Shown here: piece after piece, positions 24,218-31,918 of the stretch | Layout of the letters: each line of letters starts with the position of its first letter | How positions within the stretch are numbered: position 1 is the stretch's first letter | Source: Kallotenue papyrolyticum | Lineage (GTDB): Bacteria; Chloroflexota; Chloroflexia; Chloroflexales; Kallotenuaceae | Reading direction: 5' to 3' | Length of the DNA: 64,000 nt | Assembly (NCBI RefSeq): GCF_000526415.1 | Contig: NZ_JAGA01000002.1 | Coordinates: 1,294,001-1,358,000, forward strand | Notes under the pieces: model-generated | What the model was told of the DNA's origin: nothing | Seen by the model: the letters and a program-made list of their open reading frames with translations, nothing else | The model's database searches: none | Translations under genes and position numbers: made by a program

Positions 24218-24908
24218 TGGTCCGAAGGTCCTCAAGGATTTTTCCAGCGGGGTTGATAAACAAACCCTTGCGGTGTGCTTTGTCAGCTTTTAAGGCCGCT
24301 GACTCAGCAACGGAACCAAAACCCTGTAGATCCGTGACCAGATTTTCTACAGGCGCATTCGAAAATTCAACCAACCTCCATTGACCTTCCTCGTGCACCA
24401 GCGTGGCAAGACGGTAATTTGCTCCATTGTAGTGATATTTGTCCTCCTGTTTTACCTTGTAATTGATGCCGATGTAGAAGACCTGTGCATTACCGAACTC
24501 GCTCACGTATGAGTCCAGATTAACGTAAGCCTCTACAATGTCCGCGGGAAGACGTTTGAGTTCAACTAGACGCGCTGACTGAATATTGAAGAGACCAGTT
24601 GCACTTGCCTGATTCTGGGAGTCCGTGAGGAATGCCTCAAAATCTGGACGGAGTCGACTGACCCAGTATGATGAGATTTGGTTCCATCCTTGCTTATCCA
24701 TCAGCTTAACGTAGTCCCGTAAAACGTCTTCGGCTTTAGATGGTGAAGCCATGGCAAGATGTGGATGCGCGTGGGAAGGCATGCTGTTGATGATGAGCAT
24801 CATAATGACGAGAGCGCTAATGGTGGCGGTCTTCAGTGATTTGCGGACAAACTGAGGCCAGCGAACTATCGTGTTCATAGTCTTAGGCATCATGTAGTAC
24901 ACCAGCAT
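24180..24908 (-). CDS. Secreted protein, probable N-terminal half of the split SpoIID-type gene
   Basis: About 242 residues. The start is uncertain among ATGs at 24908, 24893, 24890 and 24878; all give a signal peptide (KSLKTATISALVIMMLIINS, then HAH). The mature part is ASPSKAEDVLRDYVKLMDKQ, FLTDSQNQASATGLFNIQSA, VFYIGINYKVKQEDKYHYNG and LVHEEGQWRLVEFSNAPVEN, ending GLFINPAGKILEDL. This NTF2-like region precedes the SpoIID domain in related secreted proteins as I remember them. It runs into the SpoIID frame with a 38-base overlap. Confidence 0.65.
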   Translation of the reverse strand: MLVYYMMPKTMNTIVRWPQFVRKSLKTATISALVIMMLIINSMPSHAHPHLAMASPSKAEDVLRDYVKLMDKQGWNQISSYWVSRLRPDFEAFLTDSQNQASATGLFNIQSARLVELKRLPADIVEAYVNLDSYVSEFGNAQVFYIGINYKVKQEDKYHYNGANYRLATLVHEEGQWRLVEFSNAPVENLVTDLQGFGSVAESAALKADKAHRKGLFINPAGKILEDLRTNDKNKQPQQLKP

Positions 24909-25185
24909 TGATCGCAAGGAACGGATGTTCTCAAGCTACTGGATCAACGACTAAATTCCGTTGATGAGAGGGGGGTGATGGATAATCGCTCCATCTAGTC
25001 AGGATAAAAGTGAAATTACCTTTCTGGGGGATGCTCGACAATCAAGGATGTGAGTACACAAAATAGGATCCAATCGTGCGTGCCTAGTCTACTTGAGCTG
25101 ATTGGCAAAGTCAAGTTAAATTTGATTAAGGACATATATGATGAAGCAAAGACAAGAAGAATGTTAAGTGTGGGGGAGTAAAGCC
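24909..25185. other. AT-rich upstream part of the sixth cassette
   Basis: About 280 bases without a gene or clear promoter. It lies between the attC at 25186 and the first gene of the interrupted cassette. On the minus strand the segment begins TTCGGCGGCTTTAC, the inferred cassette 6 start. Confidence 0.5.
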
Positions 25186-25244
25186 GCCGAACGCCCGGCA
25201 TCAGCCGCGCGCTTTAGCGCGTCGGCTGCATGCCGTTGTTGGGC
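25186..25244 (-). other. attC: attC site A (59 bp), end of cassette 5
   Basis: Outer cores GCCGAAC (25186-25192) and GTTGGGC (25238-25244). The arms CGGCATCAGCCG and CGGCTGCATGCCG pair except for one unpaired G, the extrahelical base that gives attC its strand polarity. A terminal stem-loop CGCGCTTTAGCGCG sits in the middle. It lies 8 bases beyond the GFA stop. Length equals the classic 59-base element. Confidence 0.9.
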
Positions 25245-25252
25245 GTCTCCAC

Positions 25253-25663
25253 TCACCATTCGACGATATCATCGGCACCGCCAAAGACGGCGGGTAGGGA
25301 ACGGTAGTGCGGCAGGTCATCCACAACGGGAAGAACCGCATGCTGACAGTGAATGTGGAACGCGGGATGAAACATGTCAGGCGGCAAAAGGTTCGCTTTA
25401 ACTCCCGTCAGTCCTGAATCTGGTACCCGTGCAATCAAGAGCGTCCCGCACGCCGCGCAGCGTTGTCGGAGCAACGTCTTGTACGTCCACGACGTCGGCG
25501 TTCCCTGGATAATTTCGACAGCCCGCGACGGAACGACCGCTATTCCCACATACGCCGCGCCATGAACGGCCTGGCAGTCATCGCAGTGGCAGTAGAACTG
25601 GGCCACCGGCTGACCGTCTATTCGTAGGCGAATGGCTCCACAAAGACAGCGAATGTCCCTCAT
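25253..25663 (-). CDS. GFA-family zinc protein (Mss4-like fold)
   Basis: 136 residues. Cysteine ligands of the GFA fold: IRCLCGAIRL, FYCHCDDCQAVHGAAY and RQRCAACGTLL. The family is named for a glutathione-dependent formaldehyde-activating enzyme, but most members are uncharacterised thiol or aldehyde-related proteins. GFA genes are common in integron cassettes. The start overlaps the SRPBCC stop as ATGA (25660-25663), so the two are coupled in cassette 5. Confidence 0.88.
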   Translation of the reverse strand: MRDIRCLCGAIRLRIDGQPVAQFYCHCDDCQAVHGAAYVGIAVVPSRAVEIIQGTPTSWTYKTLLRQRCAACGTLLIARVPDSGLTGVKANLLPPDMFHPAFHIHCQHAVLPVVDDLPHYRSLPAVFGGADDIVEW

Positions 25664-26097
25664 GGCTGACCCTCCGCCATATCTTTGATCATGTCCAGTT
25701 CTCGGCTGGCGCTATATGCATCAAACCACTGCTGTCCTTCTGAATCGATGGCCAAGTCCCCGAACACCAACTGAAGACTAGTGCCGTTCTCTGCTTCGGA
25801 AAGCGTCAGCGCATATGTCACGTCGTCTTGTCCTGCCTTCTGTGTCCAACTAATGTCGTCCAGCTTGAGTACGAGCTTGCGGAGTGGATCAAGCGCGACG
25901 ACAGTCCCGGTGAGATAGGGTTTGCCATTCTCGTCCTTCCAGCGGACTCTGCTTTCCAGTTGCAGGGGGCTACTGCTCTCGAAGTCTGGCACGACCAGCA
26001 TCCAGCGCTTGATTGAGTCGGGTGACGTAAGAATGCTCCAGACCTTCATGGGTGGTGCATTTATGGTGATGGATTTCTTGACGATCAGCTTTGCCAT
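25660..26097 (-). CDS. SRPBCC / AHSA1-type protein
   Basis: 145 residues from the ATG at 26097, with GGAGAA upstream. Starts MAKLIVKKSITINAPPMKVW, then SILTSPDSIKRWM, the typical opening of the START/Bet v1 fold (AHSA1 domain), and ends in a long helix (WFDAYSASRELDMIKDMAEG). The fold has a hydrophobic ligand cavity; specific ligand unknown. First gene of cassette 5, translationally coupled to the GFA gene. Confidence 0.85.
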   Translation of the reverse strand: MAKLIVKKSITINAPPMKVWSILTSPDSIKRWMLVVPDFESSSPLQLESRVRWKDENGKPYLTGTVVALDPLRKLVLKLDDISWTQKAGQDDVTYALTLSEAENGTSLQLVFGDLAIDSEGQQWFDAYSASRELDMIKDMAEGQP

Positions 26098-26196
26098 GGT
26101 GTTCTCCGTTCTGCCAGCTTGCCGTCGGGCGATGTTCATCAAGTAGACGAACGAGGGTGATCAATATCGACACACGGCCGAGAACGACACCAAGAC

Positions 26197-26324
26197 GCCC
26201 AACGGCTAAGCTCAGGTGCGCCGCCGGAGCTACCAGCACGACTCATAGCCGCGGACACGACTCATGGCTATGCTAACGCAACTTTGCCCCACGTCACGGC
26301 GTCACCTGCAGCGCCTTGTTAGGC
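26197..26324 (-). other. attC: attC site B (128 bp), end of cassette 4
   Basis: Outer cores GCCCAAC (26197-26203) and GTTAGGC (26318-26324). The inner arms GCTCAGGTG and CACCTGCAGC pair with one extra G. It shares the GACTCATAGCC / GACTCATGGCT direct repeats and a CAGCGCCTTGTT lead-in with sites C and E. The recombination point on the minus strand is within the GTTGGGC formed at 26203. Confidence 0.9.
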
Positions 26325-26394
26325 CGGACTCTGACGTTAAGAGTTGTAGGTCAGTCCTGGGACAAAGAACTAGTAGTTAAGCCCAGATGTGAGA

Positions 26395-26688
26395 TCAGTA
26401 GGACAACTTCGTTTTTGTGGCCCAACTTGACAAGCTGGCTACGCATTTGATAATGAGGAAAAGCTGCTTGAGTTCAGCATTGAGTACTTCAGATGGTACA
26501 TTTGGCACCCAGTCTAAAAATGTTGGGGTGTACTCAAGGGCAATTCCCCAACTCGACCCCGTTTTTTGTGCTAACCAGATGAAACCTTCTGGTAGCTGTT
26601 CAAAGCCATCCTGAGCGTCTTGATTGGTGGGAGTGAGAAGGACGATAGTACCGAATGCCCACCTGTTTTGTCGGTCAATATTGTGATG
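26395..26688 (-). pseudogene. Decayed ORF of cassette 4
   Basis: An open minus frame of 97 codons without any start codon reads RWAFGTIVLLTPTNQDAQDG then FEQLPEGFIWLAQKTGSSWG, IALEYTPTFLDWVPNVPSEV. The preceding segment in another frame (KFLILTCDKNHGIDITILTD) looks protein-like and runs up to attC C, so one small indel may separate the two. Family not recognised. There is no alternative gene in the 26325-26733 interval. Confidence 0.45.
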
Positions 26689-26733
26689 TCAATTCCGTGA
26701 TTTTTGTCGCAAGTAAGGATAAGGAACTTAGCG

Positions 26734-26858
26734 GGCTAACGCCTAAGCTCAGCGGCGCGCCAGAGCCAAGCAGATGACTCATGACGTGACTCATAGCCTT
26801 CCCATGCAGTAGAAATTTTGCCCCGCGTTCAAGTGTCCGCTGCAGCGCCTTGTTGGGC
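26734..26858 (-). other. attC: attC site C (125 bp), end of cassette 3
   Basis: Outer cores GGCTAAC (26734-26740) and GTTGGGC (26852-26858). Arms GCCTAAGCTCAGCGG and CCGCTGCAGCGCC pair with one unpaired G. The middle carries TGACTCATGACGTGACTCAT, closely matching site E. A MITE is inserted immediately outside its right core. Confidence 0.9.
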
Positions 26859-26866
26859 CGCTTTTT

Positions 26867-27017
26867 GGCTCTGTCGCATAATTACCCACGGTACCTTCAC
26901 GCTGTTTATGGCTTGGCAATGCAGAATACTTGCCCTTGCGTGGGTATTCGCAGTTGTTAATATTTGCGATTAACTTAGGGCATTGTAAAGCTCTAAATCG
27001 AATTATGCAACAAAGCC
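26867..27017. mobile_element. 151-bp MITE with 17-bp terminal inverted repeats and 8-bp target duplication
   Basis: Terminal repeats GGCTCTGTCGCATAATT (26867-26883) and AATTATGCAACAAAGCC (27001-27017) are complementary except at two positions. The element is flanked by a perfect direct repeat CGCTTTTT (26859-26866 and 27018-27025). No ORF inside. The ends and the 8-bp duplication resemble IS6- or IS1595-type elements. Removing it would place attC C about 34 bases after the neighbouring stop, as in the other cassettes. Confidence 0.88.
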
Positions 27018-27051
27018 CGCTTTTTAGTGATGAAACTTGTGCCTCGTCTTG

Positions 27052-27531
27052 CTAGTTAGCTCGATTGGGCCGAAGCGGAGTGTTGTTCCGAAGTACACGT
27101 ATACATACAAAACTAATAATGAGACTAGCACCGATGATAAACAGTTCTCGAGCGATGTCGAGCGATTCAAACTTACGACCGAAGAAGAGTTCGTATGTGT
27201 AGTAAAGAAGAGCAACTATATTTGATGTTACCACAATCCACATTGCTCCAATTTGTATGCGCGTCGTGCTTGTTCCAGCTCGGGTGCTACGCCAAACATA
27301 TACAGCAGCAATTGGTAGTGCGAGAAACAGAGTAATGCGCCATAGTACCCATACTATAGTCGCAGGATAATTTAGCTGCTGCCCATCAAATTGAGCGAGG
27401 GCTATATTCCATTTAGTAAATAAATACGTTGACGCACCAATGTACAACCATTGGAGTATTAGTAAAAATGCTGTCCCTCGATTCACAGCTTTATGCAACC
27501 TATTACCTTTAGCTAACATGATATGAATCAT
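27052..27531 (-). CDS. Four-helix membrane protein, cassette 3
   Basis: About 159 residues from the ATG at 27531 (27519 is an alternative). Four hydrophobic segments: FLLILQWLYIGASTYLF, TIVWVLWRITLFLALPIAAV, IGAMWIVVTSNIVALLYYTY and LFIIGASLIISFVCI. No conserved motif that I recognise; low GC. Membrane proteins of unknown role are frequent in integron cassettes. It is the distal gene of cassette 3. Confidence 0.65.
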   Translation of the reverse strand: MIHIMLAKGNRLHKAVNRGTAFLLILQWLYIGASTYLFTKWNIALAQFDGQQLNYPATIVWVLWRITLFLALPIAAVYVWRSTRAGTSTTRIQIGAMWIVVTSNIVALLYYTYELFFGRKFESLDIARELFIIGASLIISFVCIRVLRNNTPLRPNRAN

Positions 27532-27624
27532 CCACTTCAAGTAAGGTTATGTGGTTGAGCTGGTGCCAATCGTAATTTAGACCCAACATGCGCTCAACCA
27601 CACAACTCCTAGACAAATATAGTT

Positions 27625-28056
27625 CTAAGGCCGTGTCTGTAATAGCCCATTCGTTGTACCAGCTTTACAACGAGATATGGCATTACCCACCGGATCTGTC
27701 GTTGGCTTAACTTCGACGCCGATCGCCCGACCTTTCTCATTGTTGAAAAGATCCATAGCCTTTTCAGCGGGCGGGTTATTCGGATGATCCTCATGAAGAT
27801 CGCCGAACGTTTTTGCCGTGCTTGGACTATCAAAATAGATTGCCATCAAGGCGCTCCAGTAGCAATGGCGGAAGGCATCGCCCGCATCGTTGTGCAAGGT
27901 ACTTCCTGGAAATTGGCGTTGAGCTTCAGCAAACGCTGTCTGTGCATCATTCCAAGCCGTGTTGCAAATGCTCCAGCGTGATGGCCATGCACAGAAAGCC
28001 ATTTCTGCGTCATTTCCGCCACCATAGTTTAGTTTTACCCTGCTTACGGCTCTCAT
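27625..28056 (-). CDS. DUF6973-type protein, main part (frame-split from its signal peptide)
   Basis: 143 residues from an ATG at 28056. The core HNDAGDAFRHCYWSALMAIY with FGDLHEDHPNNP and AMDLFNNEKGRAIGVEV matches the DUF6973 pattern (H-N-x-x-D-A-F-R-H-x-Y-W, D/E-H-E, N-N-x-x-G-R) found in secreted or toxin-associated proteins. It lacks a signal peptide, but a 66-codon ORF with one overlaps its start in another frame, so the ancestral gene is probably frameshifted. Function unknown. Confidence 0.65.
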   Translation of the reverse strand: MRAVSRVKLNYGGGNDAEMAFCAWPSRWSICNTAWNDAQTAFAEAQRQFPGSTLHNDAGDAFRHCYWSALMAIYFDSPSTAKTFGDLHEDHPNNPPAEKAMDLFNNEKGRAIGVEVKPTTDPVGNAISRCKAGTTNGLLQTRP

Positions 28057-28210
28057 GCTTACTTACTGCCTTCCATATAGTGTCAGCCGTTTGTTTTTCT
28101 TTGTGTGGCTTAGCAACAACCCCACTCACCATAGTAAATGGTAGAAGCATTGCAATAGACGCAAGCAGAACATGCCAACGTTTCGCCGCTGGTCGTAACT
28201 TGTGAATCAT
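28010..28210 (-). CDS. Signal-peptide fragment preceding the DUF6973 gene
   Basis: 66 residues from an ATG at 28210 with GAAGAG upstream. MIHKLRPAAKRWHVLLASIA then MLLPFTMVSGVVA is a good secretion signal. The rest (KPHKEKQTADTIWKAVSKHE) is short and overlaps the next ORF by 47 bases. Most likely the 5' end of the DUF6973 gene, separated from it by an indel near 28030. Confidence 0.55.
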   Translation of the reverse strand: MIHKLRPAAKRWHVLLASIAMLLPFTMVSGVVAKPHKEKQTADTIWKAVSKHESRKQGKTKLWWRK

Positions 28211-28414
28211 GACTCTTCTTTCTTGGGGGGATATAGTAATAAGGGTTACACAATAGACTCAGTGCTGGGCCTACGGTACGATCGACACTGACCAAATGTG
28301 CAACGCGCTAGACTATAACATGTAAAACTCTTTTATATCTGACAGTGTGCTGATAGCGCCGTGATACCATAAATCATAAATTTGTATTTAGACTACTCAA
28401 GCAATTGTTTGACG
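28211..28414. other. AT-rich 5' part of cassette 3
   Basis: About 200 bases between attC D and the first cassette 3 gene. No gene or confident promoter. Confidence 0.4.
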
Positions 28415-28490
28415 GCCCAACGGTTGGCATCAGCCGCTGGCGAGTCGAGCGGAGCGAGGCGAAGCCAGTCGGTTGCATGCCGTGTTAGCC
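28415..28490 (-). other. attC: attC site D (76 bp), end of cassette 2
   Basis: Outer cores GCCCAAC (28415-28421) and GTTAGCC (28484-28490). Arms GGCATCAGCCGCTGGC and GCCAGTCGGTTGCATGCC pair with bulges of the attC type. The right core overlaps the acetyltransferase stop codon (28485-28487). Confidence 0.9.
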
Positions 28491-28919
28491 AGCGCCCCGC
28501 CTGAGATATTTGACATACACCAACTCTGGATCAGCTTCGTCGAGATGATGAATCACACCACTCAATGTGTAGCCCAACTTCGCTAAAAGTGATTGCATCG
28601 GCAAGTTCGACAGATTGGTTGACGTGAATATCTTGGGGGTCTGGCAAACGGACTCTAAATGCTGCATCAGCTTTACCCCTGCACTTTGCCGCCGATATTC
28701 GGGGTGGATGTACAGCATAGAAACGAAGCCCTGATCGTAGAAAGAATACTCCAGCACCGCGTAACCTACAACGTGTTGCTGGGCTTCGATAACGAAGCAG
28801 TAGCCTGCATCAATGGAGCGTTCAACGAAAGCGCGGCGCTGCTTATCTTGTTGAGCAACAGAGTCAAACTCACAGATGACATCAACATCGGTGTTTGTGG
28901 CTGGGCGGATCGAGAACAT
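28485..28919 (-). CDS. GNAT-family N-acetyltransferase, cassette 2
   Basis: About 145 residues from the ATG at 28919 (a TTG six codons upstream is possible). MFSIRPATNTDVDVICEFD opens the fold; QQHVVGYAVLEYSFYDQGFV leads to the acetyl-CoA-binding strand and loop LYIHPEYRRQSAGVKLMQHL (RRxxAG for Q/RxxGxG/A). It ends FTSTNLSNLPMQSLLAKLGY and LDEADPELVYVKYL. Acetyltransferases are typical cassette cargo; substrate unknown. A drug-resistance role is possible but not indicated. Confidence 0.88.
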   Translation of the reverse strand: MFSIRPATNTDVDVICEFDSVAQQDKQRRAFVERSIDAGYCFVIEAQQHVVGYAVLEYSFYDQGFVSMLYIHPEYRRQSAGVKLMQHLESVCQTPKIFTSTNLSNLPMQSLLAKLGYTLSGVIHHLDEADPELVYVKYLRRGAG

Positions 28920-29000
28920 AGTGTCTCGCAAATCCAATGGGGAAAACGCTTCTGGTATGGCCTGATACGCACCCTGGTGGCACGAGCCGCGAGAGGCGCT

Positions 29001-29125
29001 GGCTAACGTTCAAGCTCAGCGGCGCTCCCCGCCATGCAGGATGACTCATGCCGTGACTCAGCGCAGTGCCAAGCAGACCCAACTTTACCCGGCGTAGGAG
29101 CGTCCGCTGCAGCGCCTTGTTGTGC
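29001..29125 (-). other. attC: attC site E (125 bp), end of cassette 1
   Basis: Outer cores GGCTAAC (29001-29007) and GTTGTGC (29119-29125). Arms CAAGCTCAGCGGCG and CCGCTGCAGCGCCTTG pair with one extra G. Internal TGACTCATGCCGTGACTCA is nearly the same as in site C. Located 26 bases after the HerA-like stop. Confidence 0.9.
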
Positions 29126-29151
29126 CGCCCCTTTCACCAGCACGTAACCTG

Positions 29152-30849
29152 TTACTCCGTGTACTGATCGCCAGGGAGACATGGCGGATATGGGAAGCGC
29201 AAGAATATCGGTTGTGAGAATTTTGCTGATTTTGCTAGTAATCGTCCCTGCGGAAGCATTGTTAGCTTTGCTTTTACTTCATCACTGAACGCAGCGTAGT
29301 TAGCGCTACGAATCTCATTAGTCTCTGTTCTGCCGAACAAGAACGTGGAGCTGTTCTCAACAATTTCATTGTCCACAGAGGAAGCAAATTGCTCTGCTCC
29401 GAATAAGACTAATCCGAGGCTTCGTCCACGAGCTGTAATGTCGATCAGCCGAGTTTTTAATGGTGTGCGGACATTACCTGATGGAGCGAACTTGTTTAAC
29501 TCATCCACAAAAACGACAATTGCATCTAAATCGCTGTCCCCCGCCTCAAGCATATCACTTAATGCACGCATTGCACGCCCGAAGACAAGCCGCTGTCCAC
29601 GATCTCCCAGACCTTGAATATCAACGACATACACATCGCCATGCTGAAGTTCCTCCCAAGGTATGTTTAGCCCTTGACCAGCGACTGCAATCAATCCAGG
29701 ATAAGAACGGGGGAATCGTCGCAAGTGTCCAAGCATCTTGTTCCACGTTGCGATGTGACTCCCACGAATCCATTGTTGCGGAGGACGAGATGCATTAGCG
29801 GTATTTATTTGTCCCTCTACCCAACTAAGCATCTGAGTATAAGTTAGCAGTCGCCCCTGTTCAATTTCCTCTTGTATGACGAACCATACTGACTCCATCC
29901 GGTCATCCCAATCAAACGGATTGAAAAGAGTAGGAATATCTCGGAAAATCATTCCCAAGTCCCACTCAAATCGTTCGGTCGGTAATCTACGTAAACTCTT
30001 AGCATGATCTGGATAATCAGGATCGGATGGTGCAAAGAATCGTGCATTTGTAAATGGCTCGATGGGAACTCCAAGTATGTTATAAGCCTTGATCGACCAT
30101 TCATCAAATTGATCTGAACCTTGCTGCAGTCGTGGGTTGGGTTGATCAATATATAATAGGTCGCGGCTCTTGACATTAAACATAACTACAGCTGTCCGTT
30201 GCCGAGTATGTGTTAGGAGCGACTTAATAGTGAACTCAATAGCAGACGTTTTGGATGCAAGTCCTGATATGCCTGAAACATTCAAGTGGGCACCTTCTGG
30301 ACCAATCATGAAATGTTCATCTACGCTGATTGGAGCTACAGTTTTATCCCCATTCTCAAATATTCCAATGGGAATGGGAGCGCCTGCATAAATGGTTTCG
30401 CCCTTATCGTTAACAATACCATACGCAAACTGGATACCCGTAACACTGGGGAAGTAAACTCTCGAACGTTCAACAGGCTTTGTTTGATTCGACAAATTAC
30501 GCATAACTGCACAGGTCACTACAATAACCTGGGACACATCTGTAGGAACAACTACTTCGGCATTGCCAAAGTCGTGACTCAAGTAATCGGCAATAAAACT
30601 ATCGATGTCACTATAGGATCGCATTTCAATGACCGAACCAAAAGTAATATCTGAATTATCATCGGCGAATGCTGCTATAATATTGCCGATTTCCAGCGTG
30701 ACTTTACCCCTACGATCTGCGACCCAAAATTGAAACTGGCTGGATGTATTCGGTTCTGATTTGGTGGAGACAGTACGACCAATAACACCATATTCCTGGT
30801 TCAAAAAGCTCTCAAAGTTGGAAATTGCTGGAGCATGATTCTCAGTCAT
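29152..30849 (-). CDS. HerA-like ATPase of the DruA-NurA-HerA cassette
   Basis: 565 residues. The N-terminal beta-rich region (GVIGRTVS, about 20-180) fits the HerA HAS barrel. The DUF87-type ATPase core has an atypical P-loop, LNVSGISGLASKTSAIEF at about residue 195, and a Walker B AIVVFVDELNKFAP at about 446. Downstream are TRLIDITARGRSLGLVLFGA (sensor and Arg-finger region) and FGRTETNEIRSA. HerA-type hexameric translocases pump DNA and pair with NurA nucleases in repair and in several defence systems. Last gene of the operon; 7 bases separate it from the NurA-like gene. GC content is clearly lower than the chromosome. Confidence 0.85.
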   Translation of the reverse strand: MTENHAPAISNFESFLNQEYGVIGRTVSTKSEPNTSSQFQFWVADRRGKVTLEIGNIIAAFADDNSDITFGSVIEMRSYSDIDSFIADYLSHDFGNAEVVVPTDVSQVIVVTCAVMRNLSNQTKPVERSRVYFPSVTGIQFAYGIVNDKGETIYAGAPIPIGIFENGDKTVAPISVDEHFMIGPEGAHLNVSGISGLASKTSAIEFTIKSLLTHTRQRTAVVMFNVKSRDLLYIDQPNPRLQQGSDQFDEWSIKAYNILGVPIEPFTNARFFAPSDPDYPDHAKSLRRLPTERFEWDLGMIFRDIPTLFNPFDWDDRMESVWFVIQEEIEQGRLLTYTQMLSWVEGQINTANASRPPQQWIRGSHIATWNKMLGHLRRFPRSYPGLIAVAGQGLNIPWEELQHGDVYVVDIQGLGDRGQRLVFGRAMRALSDMLEAGDSDLDAIVVFVDELNKFAPSGNVRTPLKTRLIDITARGRSLGLVLFGAEQFASSVDNEIVENSSTFLFGRTETNEIRSANYAAFSDEVKAKLTMLPQGRLLAKSAKFSQPIFLRFPYPPCLPGDQYTE

Positions 30850-30856
30850 GGCACTA

Positions 30857-31918
30857 CTATCCTTTCATTGTAGCGACGATTGTTGATGTTGATGGTAAGA
30901 TGCTGGACAAATAGTCCTCACATGCCTGGATGGGATACAAATGCTTATCCCAACGAGGAGTAGGATATGCTGTAGGCAGTCTTTCAGAGAGCAGGGATTT
31001 TGAGAATCTGTCTGCATATTCTGAGGCTCGCTCCATGTGCCTTTGACTAATTTCCACACGAATTAGTCCAAACTCAGGATCGGCGTTAGCACGTTTCCTC
31101 AATCGAAGATACCAACTTACTCGCTCACGTGCCCCTAACCTAACATCCTCATCTTCATCATGAAAACGAAATGTCCACGAGCGCTCAAACTCGTTCATCT
31201 GGAGGATACGATTGTGATCACTGCTATCGAAGTAGCGTGAACCAAAAGACTTGCTAACACCAATACATCGCTCTACATTATCTTCGTTCCTAAAATTCAT
31301 GAGCGTTCCATCAACTATGAGGAAGTGATTAGCAGCTTCATTACTCTGACGCCATTGGGTGATAAGTCTCATTTCAGACTCAAGGCGGATGTCTTTAGCT
31401 TTCCGTAGCGCCCTCATTCTAAGCTCAGAATAATCTCCACCTGTGGTATTCGTGTCAATTACTTCTAAGCCCGCTTGTTCAAATTGCTCAACAAGCGATT
31501 GATTAGGTACAAGTGATCGTTCGACAATTATGCCCATTCGTAGTTCAGGTTGTCTCCACAATTTTAGCTCACGTCTAGAATCTCGGTGCAGGATAACAGC
31601 GCCAATCGCAAAGAAATGTACAGGAATAATAACGATGCGCTGGTTAATCACAGTTTTGATATGCCCGATGTTTACTGTCCGTTGCCTACCATCTTCAAAG
31701 AACGAAAATTCGGTGCAGAGCGCATCTTCGGGAAACCTAAAGTTGACAGGATAACAACGATCCTTGGGCTCGAGAGGGCGAGCTTGGTAAGATAGATCAT
31801 CTTGAATATGCGGGTTAATCTCTTCCTCAGAGATAGACATGGGAGCTATGGATCCGCCTGCTTGACCTCGTATAAAGTCTTTAGCTTGCCCCAGACGTAA
31901 TGAAATTGGCTCACCCAT
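30857..31918 (-). CDS. NurA-like nuclease of the DruA-NurA-HerA cassette
   Basis: 353 residues. Conserved NurA-fold positions are visible: EFSFFEDGRQRTVNIGHI at about residue 75 (motif I Asp), ANHFLIVDGTLMNF at about 203 (second Asp), IGVSKSFGSRYF at about 225 and GLIRVEISQRH at about 286. NurA is a 5'-3' nuclease that works with HerA. The start overlaps the DruA stop by 8 bases (31911-31918), and the HerA gene follows after 7 bases, so all three are made together. The assignment relies on motifs and on the HerA neighbour. Confidence 0.75.
   Translation of the reverse strand: MGEPISLRLGQAKDFIRGQAGGSIAPMSISEEEINPHIQDDLSYQARPLEPKDRCYPVNFRFPEDALCTEFSFFEDGRQRTVNIGHIKTVINQRIVIIPVHFFAIGAVILHRDSRRELKLWRQPELRMGIIVERSLVPNQSLVEQFEQAGLEVIDTNTTGGDYSELRMRALRKAKDIRLESEMRLITQWRQSNEAANHFLIVDGTLMNFRNEDNVERCIGVSKSFGSRYFDSSDHNRILQMNEFERSWTFRFHDEDEDVRLGARERVSWYLRLRKRANADPEFGLIRVEISQRHMERASEYADRFSKSLLSERLPTAYPTPRWDKHLYPIQACEDYLSSILPSTSTIVATMKG

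Noticed and set aside
26417-26614. 65-codon + strand ORF in cassette 4
   Set aside because: It opposes the orientation of all other cassette genes, and the minus strand here has the more protein-like frame.
27546-27606. Inverted repeat in cassette 3 considered as another attC
   Set aside because: The ends read GTT...AAC, opposite to the RYYYAAC...GTTRRRY order of attC, and the inner arm lacks attC features. It is at most a hairpin between two genes.
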